Below are positions 1-7,218 of a DNA stretch of 9,401 nucleotides, piece by piece. Source of the stretch: Candidatus Egaibacter danicus (GTDB taxonomy: Bacteria; Pseudomonadota; Gammaproteobacteria; Burkholderiales; Burkholderiaceae); contig JAABRC010000045.1 of NCBI GenBank assembly GCA_011391115.1, positions 1 to 9,401 of the forward strand, read 5' to 3'. Numbering within the stretch: position 1 is the first letter of the stretch; each line of letters opens with the position of its first letter. Under the pieces are notes generated by a model. The model was given only the letters and a program-made list of their open reading frames with translations. It did not search any database and was not told the origin of the DNA. Made by a program: the position numbers and the translations under genes.

Positions 1-1136
1 AATCCATCTTCATCCAACCCATCTCCACCCTGGCGCAGGTGGTCAACCGCAAGCAGGCCACCAGTCTTCATACCGAACCACCTGAACTGACCGCATTGCT
101 GGAAACCACCTGGAGCTGGCTGGAGGCCGATCGCCAGCAGCGGCGCATCGTGGTGCTGGGTAACCCCACCTATCCGCCGTCCCTGCTGACGATTGAAGAC
201 CCGCCGCTGATGCTTTATCTGCTGGGCGGTCAGCGCAACGAATCCACGGGAAATAGCGAAAATGAGGGGTCAAATAGCCCCTCAGCCCTCGTCCAATATG
301 CGCAAACAGCTATTGATTTAATAGCAAACAGCCTGGCCAGCAGTATAGCCATTGTGGGCAGCCGAAACCCGACGCCGCAGGGCGCAGCCAACGCCAGGCA
401 CTTTGCCAAAGCGTTCAGCGAAGCAGGGCTGACCGTGGTGTCCGGCCTGGCGCTGGGCGTGGACGGCGCAGCCCATGAAGGTGCTCTGGACGGCTTGGGT
501 CCGAACGACAACCGCCTGGCCACGATTGCCGTGGTGGGCACCGGTCTGGACCGCGTATATCCGAAAAGCCACCGCGATCTGGCCCACCGCATTGCTGAAA
601 ACGGCCTGATCATCAGCGAATACCCACTGGGAACACCGCCGCTGGCCGAAAATTTCCCCAGACGCAACCGGCTGATTGCCGGGCTGGCGCAGGGCACACT
701 GGTGGTGGAAGCCGCGCTCAAGTCGGGCTCACTCATCACCGCGCGGCTGGCTGCCGAGCAGGGTAAGGACGTGTTCGCCATTCCCGGCTCCATCCATTCC
801 ACGCAGGCGCGAGGCTGCCATGCGCTGATCAAGCAGGGCGCCAAGCTGGTGGAGTCAGCCCAGGATGTTCTGGAAGAACTGAAAATTCCCCTCCCCAAAC
901 AAAGCACTGCCAGTTCAAGCGCGTCTCACGAAGACTCCACGGAGGCCGACGACTTGTCAGACGCAGAAAATGGCCTGCTGGCCGCCCTTGGGTTTGACCC
1001 GGTGGGGCTGGACGCGCTGCAAGCCCGAACCGGCATACCCACTGCGCAACTCCAGGCGGATCTGATGACGCTCGAACTGGAAGGTCTGGTATCGCGTCTG
1101 CCAGGCGGGCTGTTTCAACGCCTGACCGTGGCCTGA
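1..1136 (+). CDS. dprA: DNA-processing protein DprA (Smf), 5'-truncated by window edge
   Basis: DprA binds single-stranded DNA in the cytoplasm and loads RecA on it during natural transformation. The reading frame is open from base 3 with no stop upstream, so the GTG at 39 is not the real start; the 12 codons before it continue a normal DprA N-terminus and roughly 35-40 further residues are probably missing. Family signatures in order: the DPPLMLYLLG segment (about 201-230), the Rossmann-fold start IAIVGSRNPT (about 345-374), VVSGLALGVDGAAH (about 435-476), the SEYPLG...NFPRRNRLIAGL core (about 615-686), the VVEA..KSGSLITARLA motif (about 702-755) and VFAIPGS (about 771-791). A low-complexity Ser/Glu/Asp linker follows, then a C-terminal winged-helix domain (about 970-1127). 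An unusual insert of about 25-30 residues lies between the N-terminal part and the Rossmann fold (about 249-338) and coincides with a palindromic repeat. smg follows 78 bp downstream. Identity is certain; whether the insert affects function is unknown. Confidence 0.96.
   Translation, partial: SIFIQPISTLAQVVNRKQATSLHTEPPELTALLETTWSWLEADRQQRRIVVLGNPTYPPSLLTIEDPPLMLYLLGGQRNESTGNSENEGSNSPSALVQYAQTAIDLIANSLASSIAIVGSRNPTPQGAANARHFAKAFSEAGLTVVSGLALGVDGAAHEGALDGLGPNDNRLATIAVVGTGLDRVYPKSHRDLAHRIAENGLIISEYPLGTPPLAENFPRRNRLIAGLAQGTLVVEAALKSGSLITARLAAEQGKDVFAIPGSIHSTQARGCHALIKQGAKLVESAQDVLEELKIPLPKQSTASSSASHEDSTEADDLSDAENGLLAALGFDPVGLDALQARTGIPTAQLQADLMTLELEGLVSRLPGGLFQRLTVA
251..328. repeat. Palindromic, AT-richer repeat-like element inside dprA
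   Basis: This stretch is richer in A/T than the dprA sequence around it and holds two inverted repeats: a perfect 7-bp pair TGAGGGG (263-269) / CCCCTCA (278-284) with an 8-base loop, and GCTATT (309-314) / AATAGC (320-325) with a 5-base loop. Read on the - strand it goes from a GCTATT...AATAGC hairpin through GTTTGCGCATATTGG to a GGGCT...CTATTTGACC part. From memory this resembles a short dispersed repeat common in Comamonadaceae genomes; that is recollection, not a search. Here it lies in frame and without stop codons, encoding about residues GNSENEGS through DLIANSLA of DprA. The ends are approximate. Confidence 0.6.
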
Positions 1137-1165
1137 AACACAACAAAGTCCGGAAATGAACCCGA

Positions 1166-1196
1166 AGTCCAGCGGGCTGAACCCCGGGACTGTTTT
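1166..1196 (+). terminator. Candidate intrinsic terminator between dprA and smg
   Basis: AGTCC (1166-1170) pairs with GGACT (1187-1191), and CGGG (1173-1176) pairs with CCCG (1183-1186), giving a 9-bp GC-rich stem with a 2-base AG bulge on the left arm and a 6-base loop. It is followed directly by GTTTT (1192-1196). The position just after the dprA stop fits termination, but the T-run is short (four), so it could instead attenuate transcription into smg. Confidence 0.45.
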
Positions 1197-1202
1197 CTGC
1201 GC

Positions 1203-1208
1203 TATATT
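1203..1208 (+). promoter_or_regulatory. Possible -10 box for smg (leaderless start)
   Basis: TATATT matches the -10 consensus at five of six positions and lies seven bases before the smg ATG, so transcription from it would begin at or very near the A of the start codon. There is no good -35 at 16-18 bp; the nearest, CTGAAC at 1177-1182, is 20 bp away and weak. The absence of a Shine-Dalgarno sequence before smg is consistent with a leaderless message but does not prove it. Confidence 0.25.
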
Positions 1209-1214
1209 GGTCGC

Positions 1215-1760
1215 ATGTTTGAAGTTCTCGTCTACGTTTACGAAAACTACTGGAGAGGTGACGCATGCCCCGAGTGGGAGCACCTTGAACGTAAACTAAA
1301 CGCCGTCGGCTTTGAATCCGACGAGATTCAGGAAGCGCTGACCTGGCTCAGCGGCTTGAGTCTGGCCGCTCAAGGCTCACAAATCGTGGGCCAAGCCCCC
1401 GAAGCGAACGCCGACAAAGATGCCAGGAAGTTGCCGCCACTTCAATTGCCGGTAACGGCTTCTCTTGACGCCCTGCCCGTTCAATCTTCCACAAGCATGC
1501 GTATCTACTCGGTTGCCGAGCAGGACCATCTTGGCTCCGAGTGTCTGGGTTTTCTCACGTTTCTGGAATCGGCAGGCGTGCTGCCTGCCAGCATGCGGGA
1601 GATCGTGATTGACCGTGCCATGGCGGCACCTGGCGATCCGGTTTGTCTGGATGACCTGAAAATCATCATCCTGATGGTGTACTGGAGTCTGGGTGAAGAG
1701 CCTGATGCGCTGGTTCTGGACGAGTTGTGCGACGACACAACAGATCGCATCGCACATTAA
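1215..1760 (+). CDS. smg: Smg family protein (DUF494)
   Basis: Smg is a small, probably cytoplasmic protein of unknown function that commonly sits next to dprA in beta- and gammaproteobacteria. The 181 residues show both conserved blocks: the N-terminal MFEVLVYVYENYW (1-13) followed by a helix ending EIQEALTWLSGL (38-48), and the C-terminal half SMRIYS (94-99), CLGFLTFLE (110-118), REIVIDRAMA (128-137) and LDDLKIIILMV (145-155). A low-complexity linker of about 40 residues (50-92) joins them, which makes it longer than the roughly 157 residues of the E. coli protein. The ATG at 1215 is chosen because MFEVL is the conserved start of the family, although no Shine-Dalgarno sequence precedes it. 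The gene is co-directional with dprA but separated by a candidate terminator, and ends 34 bp from a convergent gene. Confidence 0.93.
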   Translation: MFEVLVYVYENYWRGDACPEWEHLERKLNAVGFESDEIQEALTWLSGLSLAAQGSQIVGQAPEANADKDARKLPPLQLPVTASLDALPVQSSTSMRIYSVAEQDHLGSECLGFLTFLESAGVLPASMREIVIDRAMAAPGDPVCLDDLKIIILMVYWSLGEEPDALVLDELCDDTTDRIAH

Positions 1761-1766
1761 CCCGTT

Positions 1767-1779
1767 TGCCCATTGGGCA
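1767..1779. terminator. Small hairpin between convergent smg and DUF1631 gene
   Basis: TGCCC (1767-1771) and GGGCA (1775-1779) form a short stem with a 3-base loop in the 34-bp gap between the two convergent stop codons. There is no T-run on either strand, so it is a weak candidate for a shared bidirectional terminator; it is listed because both transcripts should end here. Confidence 0.25.
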
Positions 1780-1794
1780 CTAACCGGAGTCGGG

Positions 1795-4314
1795 TCAGTC
1801 CAGCAAGCGCTCGGGATTGGCTTCCAGTTTGGCCAGTGCGTCGCGCGTCGCACGCACGGTCAGCGTTTCCTCTTCCTGTGGCAACAGCAATCCCGCCTGC
1901 AAATAGGCACCCAAGCGCCCCGCCTGAATCAGGTAGCTGTAACCGTCACTGGAGGCAAACAGGTTCAGATGCTTGCGGTCACTACGCCAAACAAACTGGA
2001 CCTGACGAATCTGACCGTTGTGGTCCAGCGTGAACCAGGACCCCAACTGCAATTCCTGCGCCCAGGCCTGCATCGCGGCAGTTGGTTTGGAGCCGCCATC
2101 GGCCACCACGGCAATTTTGGACGAATCGATGCCGAGCATCAGTTCGATACTTTCGGCGTCCAGCGGCAGATCACCCATACCGTCTTCGGACACAAAGTCT
2201 TCCAGATTGGCCAGTCGCTCGGCCATCACGTCAATCTGTGCCTGCGGAATGGCCTGCGTCTTGGACAGGAATGCGTCGGCCAGCGTGTCACTGATGGTCT
2301 TGATGTGCACGTCCTGATCGGCCTGAGCCAACCCCAGCAAGGTCATGCCCGTACGCAGGCGCTGCAGCAGTTTGGGCAAATCCTGAATCACCTTGGCCCG
2401 GTCATTGCGGTTGGGTTTGGCACTGGCGGCCCAGACCAGATCAGTGGATGACTTTTTGAGATCCAGGGTGTCAGCATGTTGCGGCCCATTGCGAACCGCC
2501 GCCATGGCCAGCACCTCGGCCCAGACCTTGAACAGGAAGGTGCGGATTTCCTCGCGCACCGGCATATCCTTGAGCATGTTCCGCATCTCAATGGTGTACT
2601 GGATCGTCAGCGTCTCCCGTTGCTCAACCTGTTGCGCCACACCGACTACTTTTTGCGTGGTAGATTTTTCGGTCAGGAACTTGGCCAGGAATTTCTGGAA
2701 TTCGTCGTAGACCAACTGGTACACACGCTTGCCCGTCTCCGGGTATTGCTCGATCACCTGAACAATGCGCTTGATCTCCAGTTCCAGGGCCCCGCCACGG
2801 ATGTTGGCAGCGTCAAAACCCATCACGCATGAACCCATGCGGTCGATCAACTGACGGGCCGGGTGATTCAGCGTGCCGAAGAAATCCGGTTCAGCCAGGG
2901 CAACCCGCAAAACCGGCATTTGCAGCCGGGCAAACCAGACCCGGATGCCCGGTGGAATGCGTTCTTCCTGCAAGATGGCCTGGAACATCAGTGCCACAAT
3001 TTCGATTGTGGCCTTTTCGCTCTTGGTCTCAGCTTTTTTCTTGAGCTCGGTGGTCTGCTCGCGCAGTTGTCCGGCTACCCGGGCAACGCCCGCCGGGCTG
3101 TAATCTTCCATGACGGTGCCGCTGCCGGATGCCGCTTCGCCGCCAGAACCACCCGGCGGCGGTGGCCGGACCGCCATTGCCGCCGCCAACGCCGGTGACG
3201 CGGGCTCAAACCGGGTCGCTTCGAAATCAGTCCCGGCTCCACCCACGAGGAGGCGTTTGAGCTGACCCATGACCCCCAGAGCACGACTGCGCGCCCTGGC
3301 AAGCGGCGTGGCCGATGTCATCATGCGGGTTTCTTCGTGGGCCCCGCCATACATGGAGGGACGCATGCCTGGCGGCTGGGATGAGCCACTGGAACCGGGT
3401 CCCGAGCTTGGCTGCGAGCTATCCCGGTCAGCACCCCAGCCCAGTCGCCCACCAAATGCGCCACTGGGCCGTTGCGGTGTGACACCTCCCGACGATGAAG
3501 GTCCGCCTTGCGATGATCCACTGGGGCCAGATTGGCGTCCTTGCGAGCCACCACCTTGCGGCCCCAATGCGCCATGGCCACTGGTTCCGTAGCCGCCGGT
3601 CGTCGGTGGCAACTCGGACTCGCCGCTCTGAGGCCTGGGACCACCGCCACCACCACGGCCTTTTGCTGACCGCTTCACCCGGTCTTTCAGCTCAATGGTC
3701 GGCATGATGCCTTTGTTGATCAGGTACTCGTTGCATTTCCCGTATGCTGCGGGCAAACGCTCGGCCAGCACACGCTGCGCCACATCGGTCACCAGAGGCC
3801 AGGAATCACGTGGCATGCCCACGCTGACCCAGCGCTCTACCATCAGCAGAACGAGCACGTCTGGACGCAGGATGTCCAGGGGGCTCAGTTCGTCAGCGCC
3901 TTCCAGATAAAGAATCCGCAACCGAAGATCTTCGAGCTGCTCGTTCACCTTGTCACGAATCCCCAGCACGATGCGGGAGGCCATGATCTTGTTGTCGGCC
4001 ACATCCTCGCCCACCAGCTGGAGCCCTGCCATTTCCAGCGTGTCCTTTGGTTTTGCAGGAGCAGGGCGCATGGCGGCCTGCCAGTCGGTCAAAGTTCCAT
4101 CCTGCCAGGCTGAACGAAGGCGCTGATAAAACGTCCAGGCATCACGGCGTGTCTGCATTTCACGCGATGGGGCCGCTTCGTTCATTAAAGTAGTCAGCCG
4201 GTCCTGTACCGCAGCACTGAGCTCCACCATGGCACGGCCCGCTTCGCGGACCAGACGCTCACGTGTCTCGTGCGCGTACTCGTCTCGTTGTGCAAAGGTT
4301 GAGGTGGTAGCCAT
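1795..4314 (-). CDS. DUF1631 family protein of unknown function, with a long Gly/Ser-rich linker
   Basis: This is an 839-residue protein with no signal peptide or obvious membrane segment, so probably cytoplasmic. It is assigned to DUF1631 from the block ALMFQAILQEERIPPGIRVW (441-460), FARLQMPVLRVAL (461-473) and the HPARQLIDRMG motif (484-494), which are typical of that family; some family members are labelled 'thymidine phosphorylase' in databases, and nothing here supports that. Layout: a helical N-terminal part (1-215), a Gly/Ser/Pro/Gln-rich linker (about 217-325), a second Ala/Pro/Gly-rich segment (about 371-400), the helical core (about 403-690), and a C-terminal part LGSWFTLD..GQIRQVQFVWRSDRKHLNLFAS (757-788) that looks like a small beta domain. 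The ATG lies 12 bp after the secF stop on the same strand, suggesting co-transcription, though no clear Shine-Dalgarno sequence precedes it. The biochemical role is unknown. Confidence 0.88.
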   Translation of the reverse strand: MATTSTFAQRDEYAHETRERLVREAGRAMVELSAAVQDRLTTLMNEAAPSREMQTRRDAWTFYQRLRSAWQDGTLTDWQAAMRPAPAKPKDTLEMAGLQLVGEDVADNKIMASRIVLGIRDKVNEQLEDLRLRILYLEGADELSPLDILRPDVLVLLMVERWVSVGMPRDSWPLVTDVAQRVLAERLPAAYGKCNEYLINKGIMPTIELKDRVKRSAKGRGGGGGPRPQSGESELPPTTGGYGTSGHGALGPQGGGSQGRQSGPSGSSQGGPSSSGGVTPQRPSGAFGGRLGWGADRDSSQPSSGPGSSGSSQPPGMRPSMYGGAHEETRMMTSATPLARARSRALGVMGQLKRLLVGGAGTDFEATRFEPASPALAAAMAVRPPPPGGSGGEAASGSGTVMEDYSPAGVARVAGQLREQTTELKKKAETKSEKATIEIVALMFQAILQEERIPPGIRVWFARLQMPVLRVALAEPDFFGTLNHPARQLIDRMGSCVMGFDAANIRGGALELEIKRIVQVIEQYPETGKRVYQLVYDEFQKFLAKFLTEKSTTQKVVGVAQQVEQRETLTIQYTIEMRNMLKDMPVREEIRTFLFKVWAEVLAMAAVRNGPQHADTLDLKKSSTDLVWAASAKPNRNDRAKVIQDLPKLLQRLRTGMTLLGLAQADQDVHIKTISDTLADAFLSKTQAIPQAQIDVMAERLANLEDFVSEDGMGDLPLDAESIELMLGIDSSKIAVVADGGSKPTAAMQAWAQELQLGSWFTLDHNGQIRQVQFVWRSDRKHLNLFASSDGYSYLIQAGRLGAYLQAGLLLPQEEETLTVRATRDALAKLEANPERLLD
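3340..3666 (-). other. Region encoding the Gly/Ser/Pro/Gln low-complexity linker of the DUF1631 protein
   Basis: About 109 codons (residues 217-325) are dominated by Gly, Ser, Pro and Gln, beginning with a run of Gly after a basic KDRVKRSAKGR stretch and containing repeated GGxSQG/SGPSGSS-like patterns. The repeats are irregular at the DNA level, so this is a disordered linker rather than a clean tandem repeat. It separates the helical N-terminal part from the rest of the protein and may vary in length between strains. Confidence 0.8.
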
Positions 4315-4326
4315 GAGCGGGTTTTG

Positions 4327-5280
4327 TCAGACCGTAGCACCCGCATTCGGGTCGTTCGGGTCATTCGCCTTGGACCCTCCGCCCTTGATCAGGTCCTCGC
4401 GCTTGATGCCCAGCCACATGGCAATGGCCGCGCCCACAAACACCGACGAATAAATGCCAAAGCAGATACCGATAGTGAGTGCCAACGCAAAGTAATACAA
4501 GGTTGGACCGCCAAAGAGCAGCATAGACAAAACCATGATCTGGGTGGAACCGTGCGTAATGATAGTACGGCTGATGGTTGACGTAATGGCATTGTCGATG
4601 ATCTGAACCGTGTTCATCTTGCGAAAACGGCGGAAGTTCTCGCGAATTCTGTCAAATATGACCACAGATTCGTTTACCGAGTACCCCAGCACTGCCAGCA
4701 CCGCCGCCAGCACCGGCAGTGAAAACTCCCACTGGAAGAACGCAAAAAAACCCAGAATGATGATCACATCGTGCAAATTGGCAATGATGGCCGCCACCGC
4801 AAACTTCCATTCAAACCGGATGGCCAGGTAAATCATGATGCCAACCACCACCATGCCCAATGCCTTGAGGCCGTCCACCGCCAGTTCCTCACCAACCTGC
4901 GGACCAACAAATTCGGAACGGCGCAAAACGGCGTCGGGATTGGCTTGCTTCAACGCAGTCAGCGCCGCTTCACTTTGTTGTGCAGAACTGACGCCCTTTT
5001 GGGCCGGCAGGCGAATCATCACGTCACGAGCCGTGCCAAAGTTCTGCACCTGCACATCGGTGTAGCCCAGCCCGGAGATGACGCCGCGTATCTTGCCCAC
5101 GTCAGCCGCCTGCGAGTACCCTACCTCCATCACCGTCCCACCGGTGAACTCCACGGACAGGTGCAAGCCCCGGCTGAACAGGAAAAACACCGCCAGCAGG
5201 AAAGTCACCAACGACACCACATTCAGCACCAGCGCGTGGCGCATGAACGGGATGTCTTTGCGGATCTTGAAAAATTCCAT
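4327..5280 (-). CDS. secF: Protein translocase subunit SecF
   Basis: SecF is an inner-membrane partner of SecD; together they use the proton-motive force to assist the late stage of SecYEG/SecA-driven protein export. The 317 residues have a first membrane segment (about 16-36), the signature VEFTGGTVMEVGY (43-55), a short periplasmic domain (about 55-130), then five membrane segments in the C-terminal half. Key motifs are VGPQVGEEL (125-133), IANLHDVIIILG (166-177), and LGYSVNESVVIFDRIREN (198-215), where D210 corresponds to the conserved membrane aspartate of the family; NES is present where many homologues have NDT. The C-terminus is a short hydrophilic Asp/Asn/Pro tail. The ATG is supported by AGGAAAA immediately upstream, which overlaps the secD stop codon, so translation is probably coupled to secD. 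Confidence 0.98.
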   Translation of the reverse strand: MEFFKIRKDIPFMRHALVLNVVSLVTFLLAVFFLFSRGLHLSVEFTGGTVMEVGYSQAADVGKIRGVISGLGYTDVQVQNFGTARDVMIRLPAQKGVSSAQQSEAALTALKQANPDAVLRRSEFVGPQVGEELAVDGLKALGMVVVGIMIYLAIRFEWKFAVAAIIANLHDVIIILGFFAFFQWEFSLPVLAAVLAVLGYSVNESVVIFDRIRENFRRFRKMNTVQIIDNAITSTISRTIITHGSTQIMVLSMLLFGGPTLYYFALALTIGICFGIYSSVFVGAAIAMWLGIKREDLIKGGGSKANDPNDPNAGATV

Positions 5281-5284
5281 CGTC

Positions 5285-5291
5285 TTTTCCT
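5285..5291 (-). promoter_or_regulatory. Shine-Dalgarno of secF overlapping the secD stop
   Basis: On the - strand the bases read TAGGAAAAGACG then ATG: the TAG is the secD stop and the AGGA core within it is a good ribosome binding site 7 bases before the secF start. This fixes the secF start and suggests that ribosomes finishing secD start secF. Confidence 0.8.
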
Positions 5292-7182
5292 ATTCGGCCT
5301 TGGTCACTGCAGTGCCCGCATCGGGACGCCACACCGTACCAATGGACACACCCTTGAGTTTCTTCTGGCGGCCGTACCAGAAATTGACCAGTCCACGCGA
5401 GAAAAACACCGCCGAGAACATGCTGGTCAAGATGCCAATACAGTGCACCACGGCAAAGCCGCGCACCGGCCCCGAGCCAAAAATCAGCAAGGCGACGCCG
5501 GCGATCAGCGTCGTGACGTTGGAGTCCAGAATCGTGCCCCAGGCCCGGTCGTAGCCCGCGTTGATGGCGGCTTGCGGCGAGGCGCCGTTGCGCAACTCTT
5601 CCCGCACCCGCTCATTGATCAGCACATTGGAGTCAATCGCCATACCCAGCGCCAGTGCCATGGCGGCCATACCGGGCAGGGTCAATGTGGCCTGCAGCAT
5701 GGACAGCACCGCCACCAGCAACAACAGGTTCACACCCAGTGCAATGCCAGAGAACAGGCCGAACATCATGTAATACACACACATGAACGCCACAATCACC
5801 AGAAAACCCCAGGTCACGCTGTTGAAGCCCTTGGCAATGTTTTCGGCGCCCAGGCTGGGGCCAATGGTGCGTTCTTCAATGATTTCCATGGGCGCGGCCA
5901 GCGAGCCTGCGCGCAGCAGCAAAGCCAGATCATTGGCCGCACCGATAGTCATCGCGCCGGAAATGTTAAAGCGGGTGCCTAGTTCGCCACGGATGGTGGC
6001 CACCGAAATAGCTTGGCCTTTTCCTTTTTCGAATAACAGAATCGCCATTGGTTTGCCAATGTTTTCGCGACTCACGTCGCGCATCACACGTCCGCCCTTG
6101 GCGTCCAGCGTCAACGATACGTTGGGTTCCTGATTTTGCGAATCGAACCCTGCCTGGGCGTCGGTTAAGTTCTCGCCAGTCGCCAGAATCTGTTTTTTAA
6201 CAATTACCGACTTGCCGTCGGGTTTACCGTTAGTTTCCGGAAATTTTTCCGAACCAAACGGCACAGGACCCGTACCGCTTTCTGCTGCACGCGCTTCTGC
6301 ACTGTCATCTACCAAGCGCATCTCCAGCGTAGCGGTTCTGCCCAGAATATCCTTGGCCTTGGCAGTGTCCTGCACGCCGGGCAACTGCACCACGATGCGG
6401 TCAGTCCCCTGTTGCTGAATCACCGGCTCGGCCACACCCAGCTCATTGATCCGGTTGTGCAGCGTCACCATGTTCTGCTTCACGGCCTGCTCCTGCACCA
6501 GGCGGGCCGCTACGGGCTTGATGGTCGCAGTGAGCTTGTATTCCGTACCGTCAGGCGCGTCGACAAACTGCAAATCGGCAAACTGGTCAGCCAGCACCAC
6601 TTTTGCAGCTTCCAGCGTCTGGGAATCCCGCACACGCAACTCGATGGCCTGTCCGTTGCGGCTGATACCGCCATGACGAACATTCTTTTCGCGCAGGGCA
6701 GATCGCAAATCACCCGCCAGGCTTTCCGCCTTTTTGGTCAGTGCAGCCTGCATATCCACCTGCAGCATGAAGTGCACACCACCGCGCAGGTCCAGCCCCA
6801 GGTACATGGGTGCAGCACCCATCGCCGAGAGCCAGGCTGGCGAGCGGGACAGCAGGTTCAGCGCCACCACATAGCTGGGATCGGCCGGGTCAGGAATCAG
6901 GCTTTTCTGGATCGCGTCCTTGGCCTTCAACTGGACGTCCGTTGTCGCAAATCGGGCCTTGATGGAGTTGCCGTCGAACGTGATGGCATCAGCCGCAATA
7001 CCTGCAGCTTTCAGTGCTTCTTCCACCTTTGCCTGGGTGGTGAGGTCAACCTTGACGCTGGACTTGCCAGCCGAAACCTGCACCGCAGGAGCTTCACCAA
7101 AGAGATTGGGCAGGGTGTACAACAGCCCCACCAGGAGCGCGATCACCAGGATCGCGTACTTCCAGACCGGATATCGGTTCAT
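5290..7182 (-). CDS. secD: Protein translocase subunit SecD
   Basis: SecD is the larger inner-membrane partner of SecF; its large periplasmic domain is thought to move with proton flow and pull the exported polypeptide outward. The 630 residues begin with an N-terminal membrane segment (about 7-28), followed by the periplasmic P1 region (about 30-445) carrying LGLDLRGGVHFML (128-140) and NRINELGVAEPVIQQQG (243-259), then the P4-type region around RVMRDVSREN...GKPMAILLF (365-384). Five membrane segments follow (about 455-600) with GMAAMALALGMAIDSNVLIN (504-523), in which D517 is the conserved proton-pathway aspartate, and GSGPVRGFAV (569-578). Length and motif order are normal for a beta/gammaproteobacterial SecD. 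The ATG at 7182 is the conserved MNRYPVWKY start, with only a weak upstream GAGC-like binding site. yajC lies 36 bp upstream and secF 9 bp downstream. Confidence 0.98.
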   Translation of the reverse strand: MNRYPVWKYAILVIALLVGLLYTLPNLFGEAPAVQVSAGKSSVKVDLTTQAKVEEALKAAGIAADAITFDGNSIKARFATTDVQLKAKDAIQKSLIPDPADPSYVVALNLLSRSPAWLSAMGAAPMYLGLDLRGGVHFMLQVDMQAALTKKAESLAGDLRSALREKNVRHGGISRNGQAIELRVRDSQTLEAAKVVLADQFADLQFVDAPDGTEYKLTATIKPVAARLVQEQAVKQNMVTLHNRINELGVAEPVIQQQGTDRIVVQLPGVQDTAKAKDILGRTATLEMRLVDDSAEARAAESGTGPVPFGSEKFPETNGKPDGKSVIVKKQILATGENLTDAQAGFDSQNQEPNVSLTLDAKGGRVMRDVSRENIGKPMAILLFEKGKGQAISVATIRGELGTRFNISGAMTIGAANDLALLLRAGSLAAPMEIIEERTIGPSLGAENIAKGFNSVTWGFLVIVAFMCVYYMMFGLFSGIALGVNLLLLVAVLSMLQATLTLPGMAAMALALGMAIDSNVLINERVREELRNGASPQAAINAGYDRAWGTILDSNVTTLIAGVALLIFGSGPVRGFAVVHCIGILTSMFSAVFFSRGLVNFWYGRQKKLKGVSIGTVWRPDAGTAVTKAE

Positions 7183-7218
7183 GTTCGCGCTGCTCGGTTT
7201 GCGTTGTTCGTTTTATCT

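Noticed and set aside
39..41. GTG at 39 as the start of dprA.
   Set aside because: The frame is open to the window edge and the 12 codons before it look like normal DprA, so the gene starts outside the window.
1191..1212. Partial likeness of CTGTTTTCTGCGCTATATTGG to the - strand of the dprA repeat (CTGTTTGCGCATATTGG).
   Set aside because: It needs two gaps and lacks the flanking palindromes; most likely chance.
1251..1267. Good Shine-Dalgarno-like GGAGAGGTG followed by ATG at 1265 within smg.
   Set aside because: The ATG is out of frame with smg, and the conserved MFEVL start lies upstream at 1215.
4771..5982. Long + strand open frame (403 codons) opposite secF and secD.
   Set aside because: It is His/Gln/Arg-rich, has no family resemblance and lies fully antisense to the certain secD/secF genes; it is a by-product of GC-rich codon bias.
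6180..6300. Locally AT-richer patch within secD.
   Set aside because: It encodes an ordinary variable part of the SecD periplasmic region (around residues 296-335), with no frame disruption or repeat.
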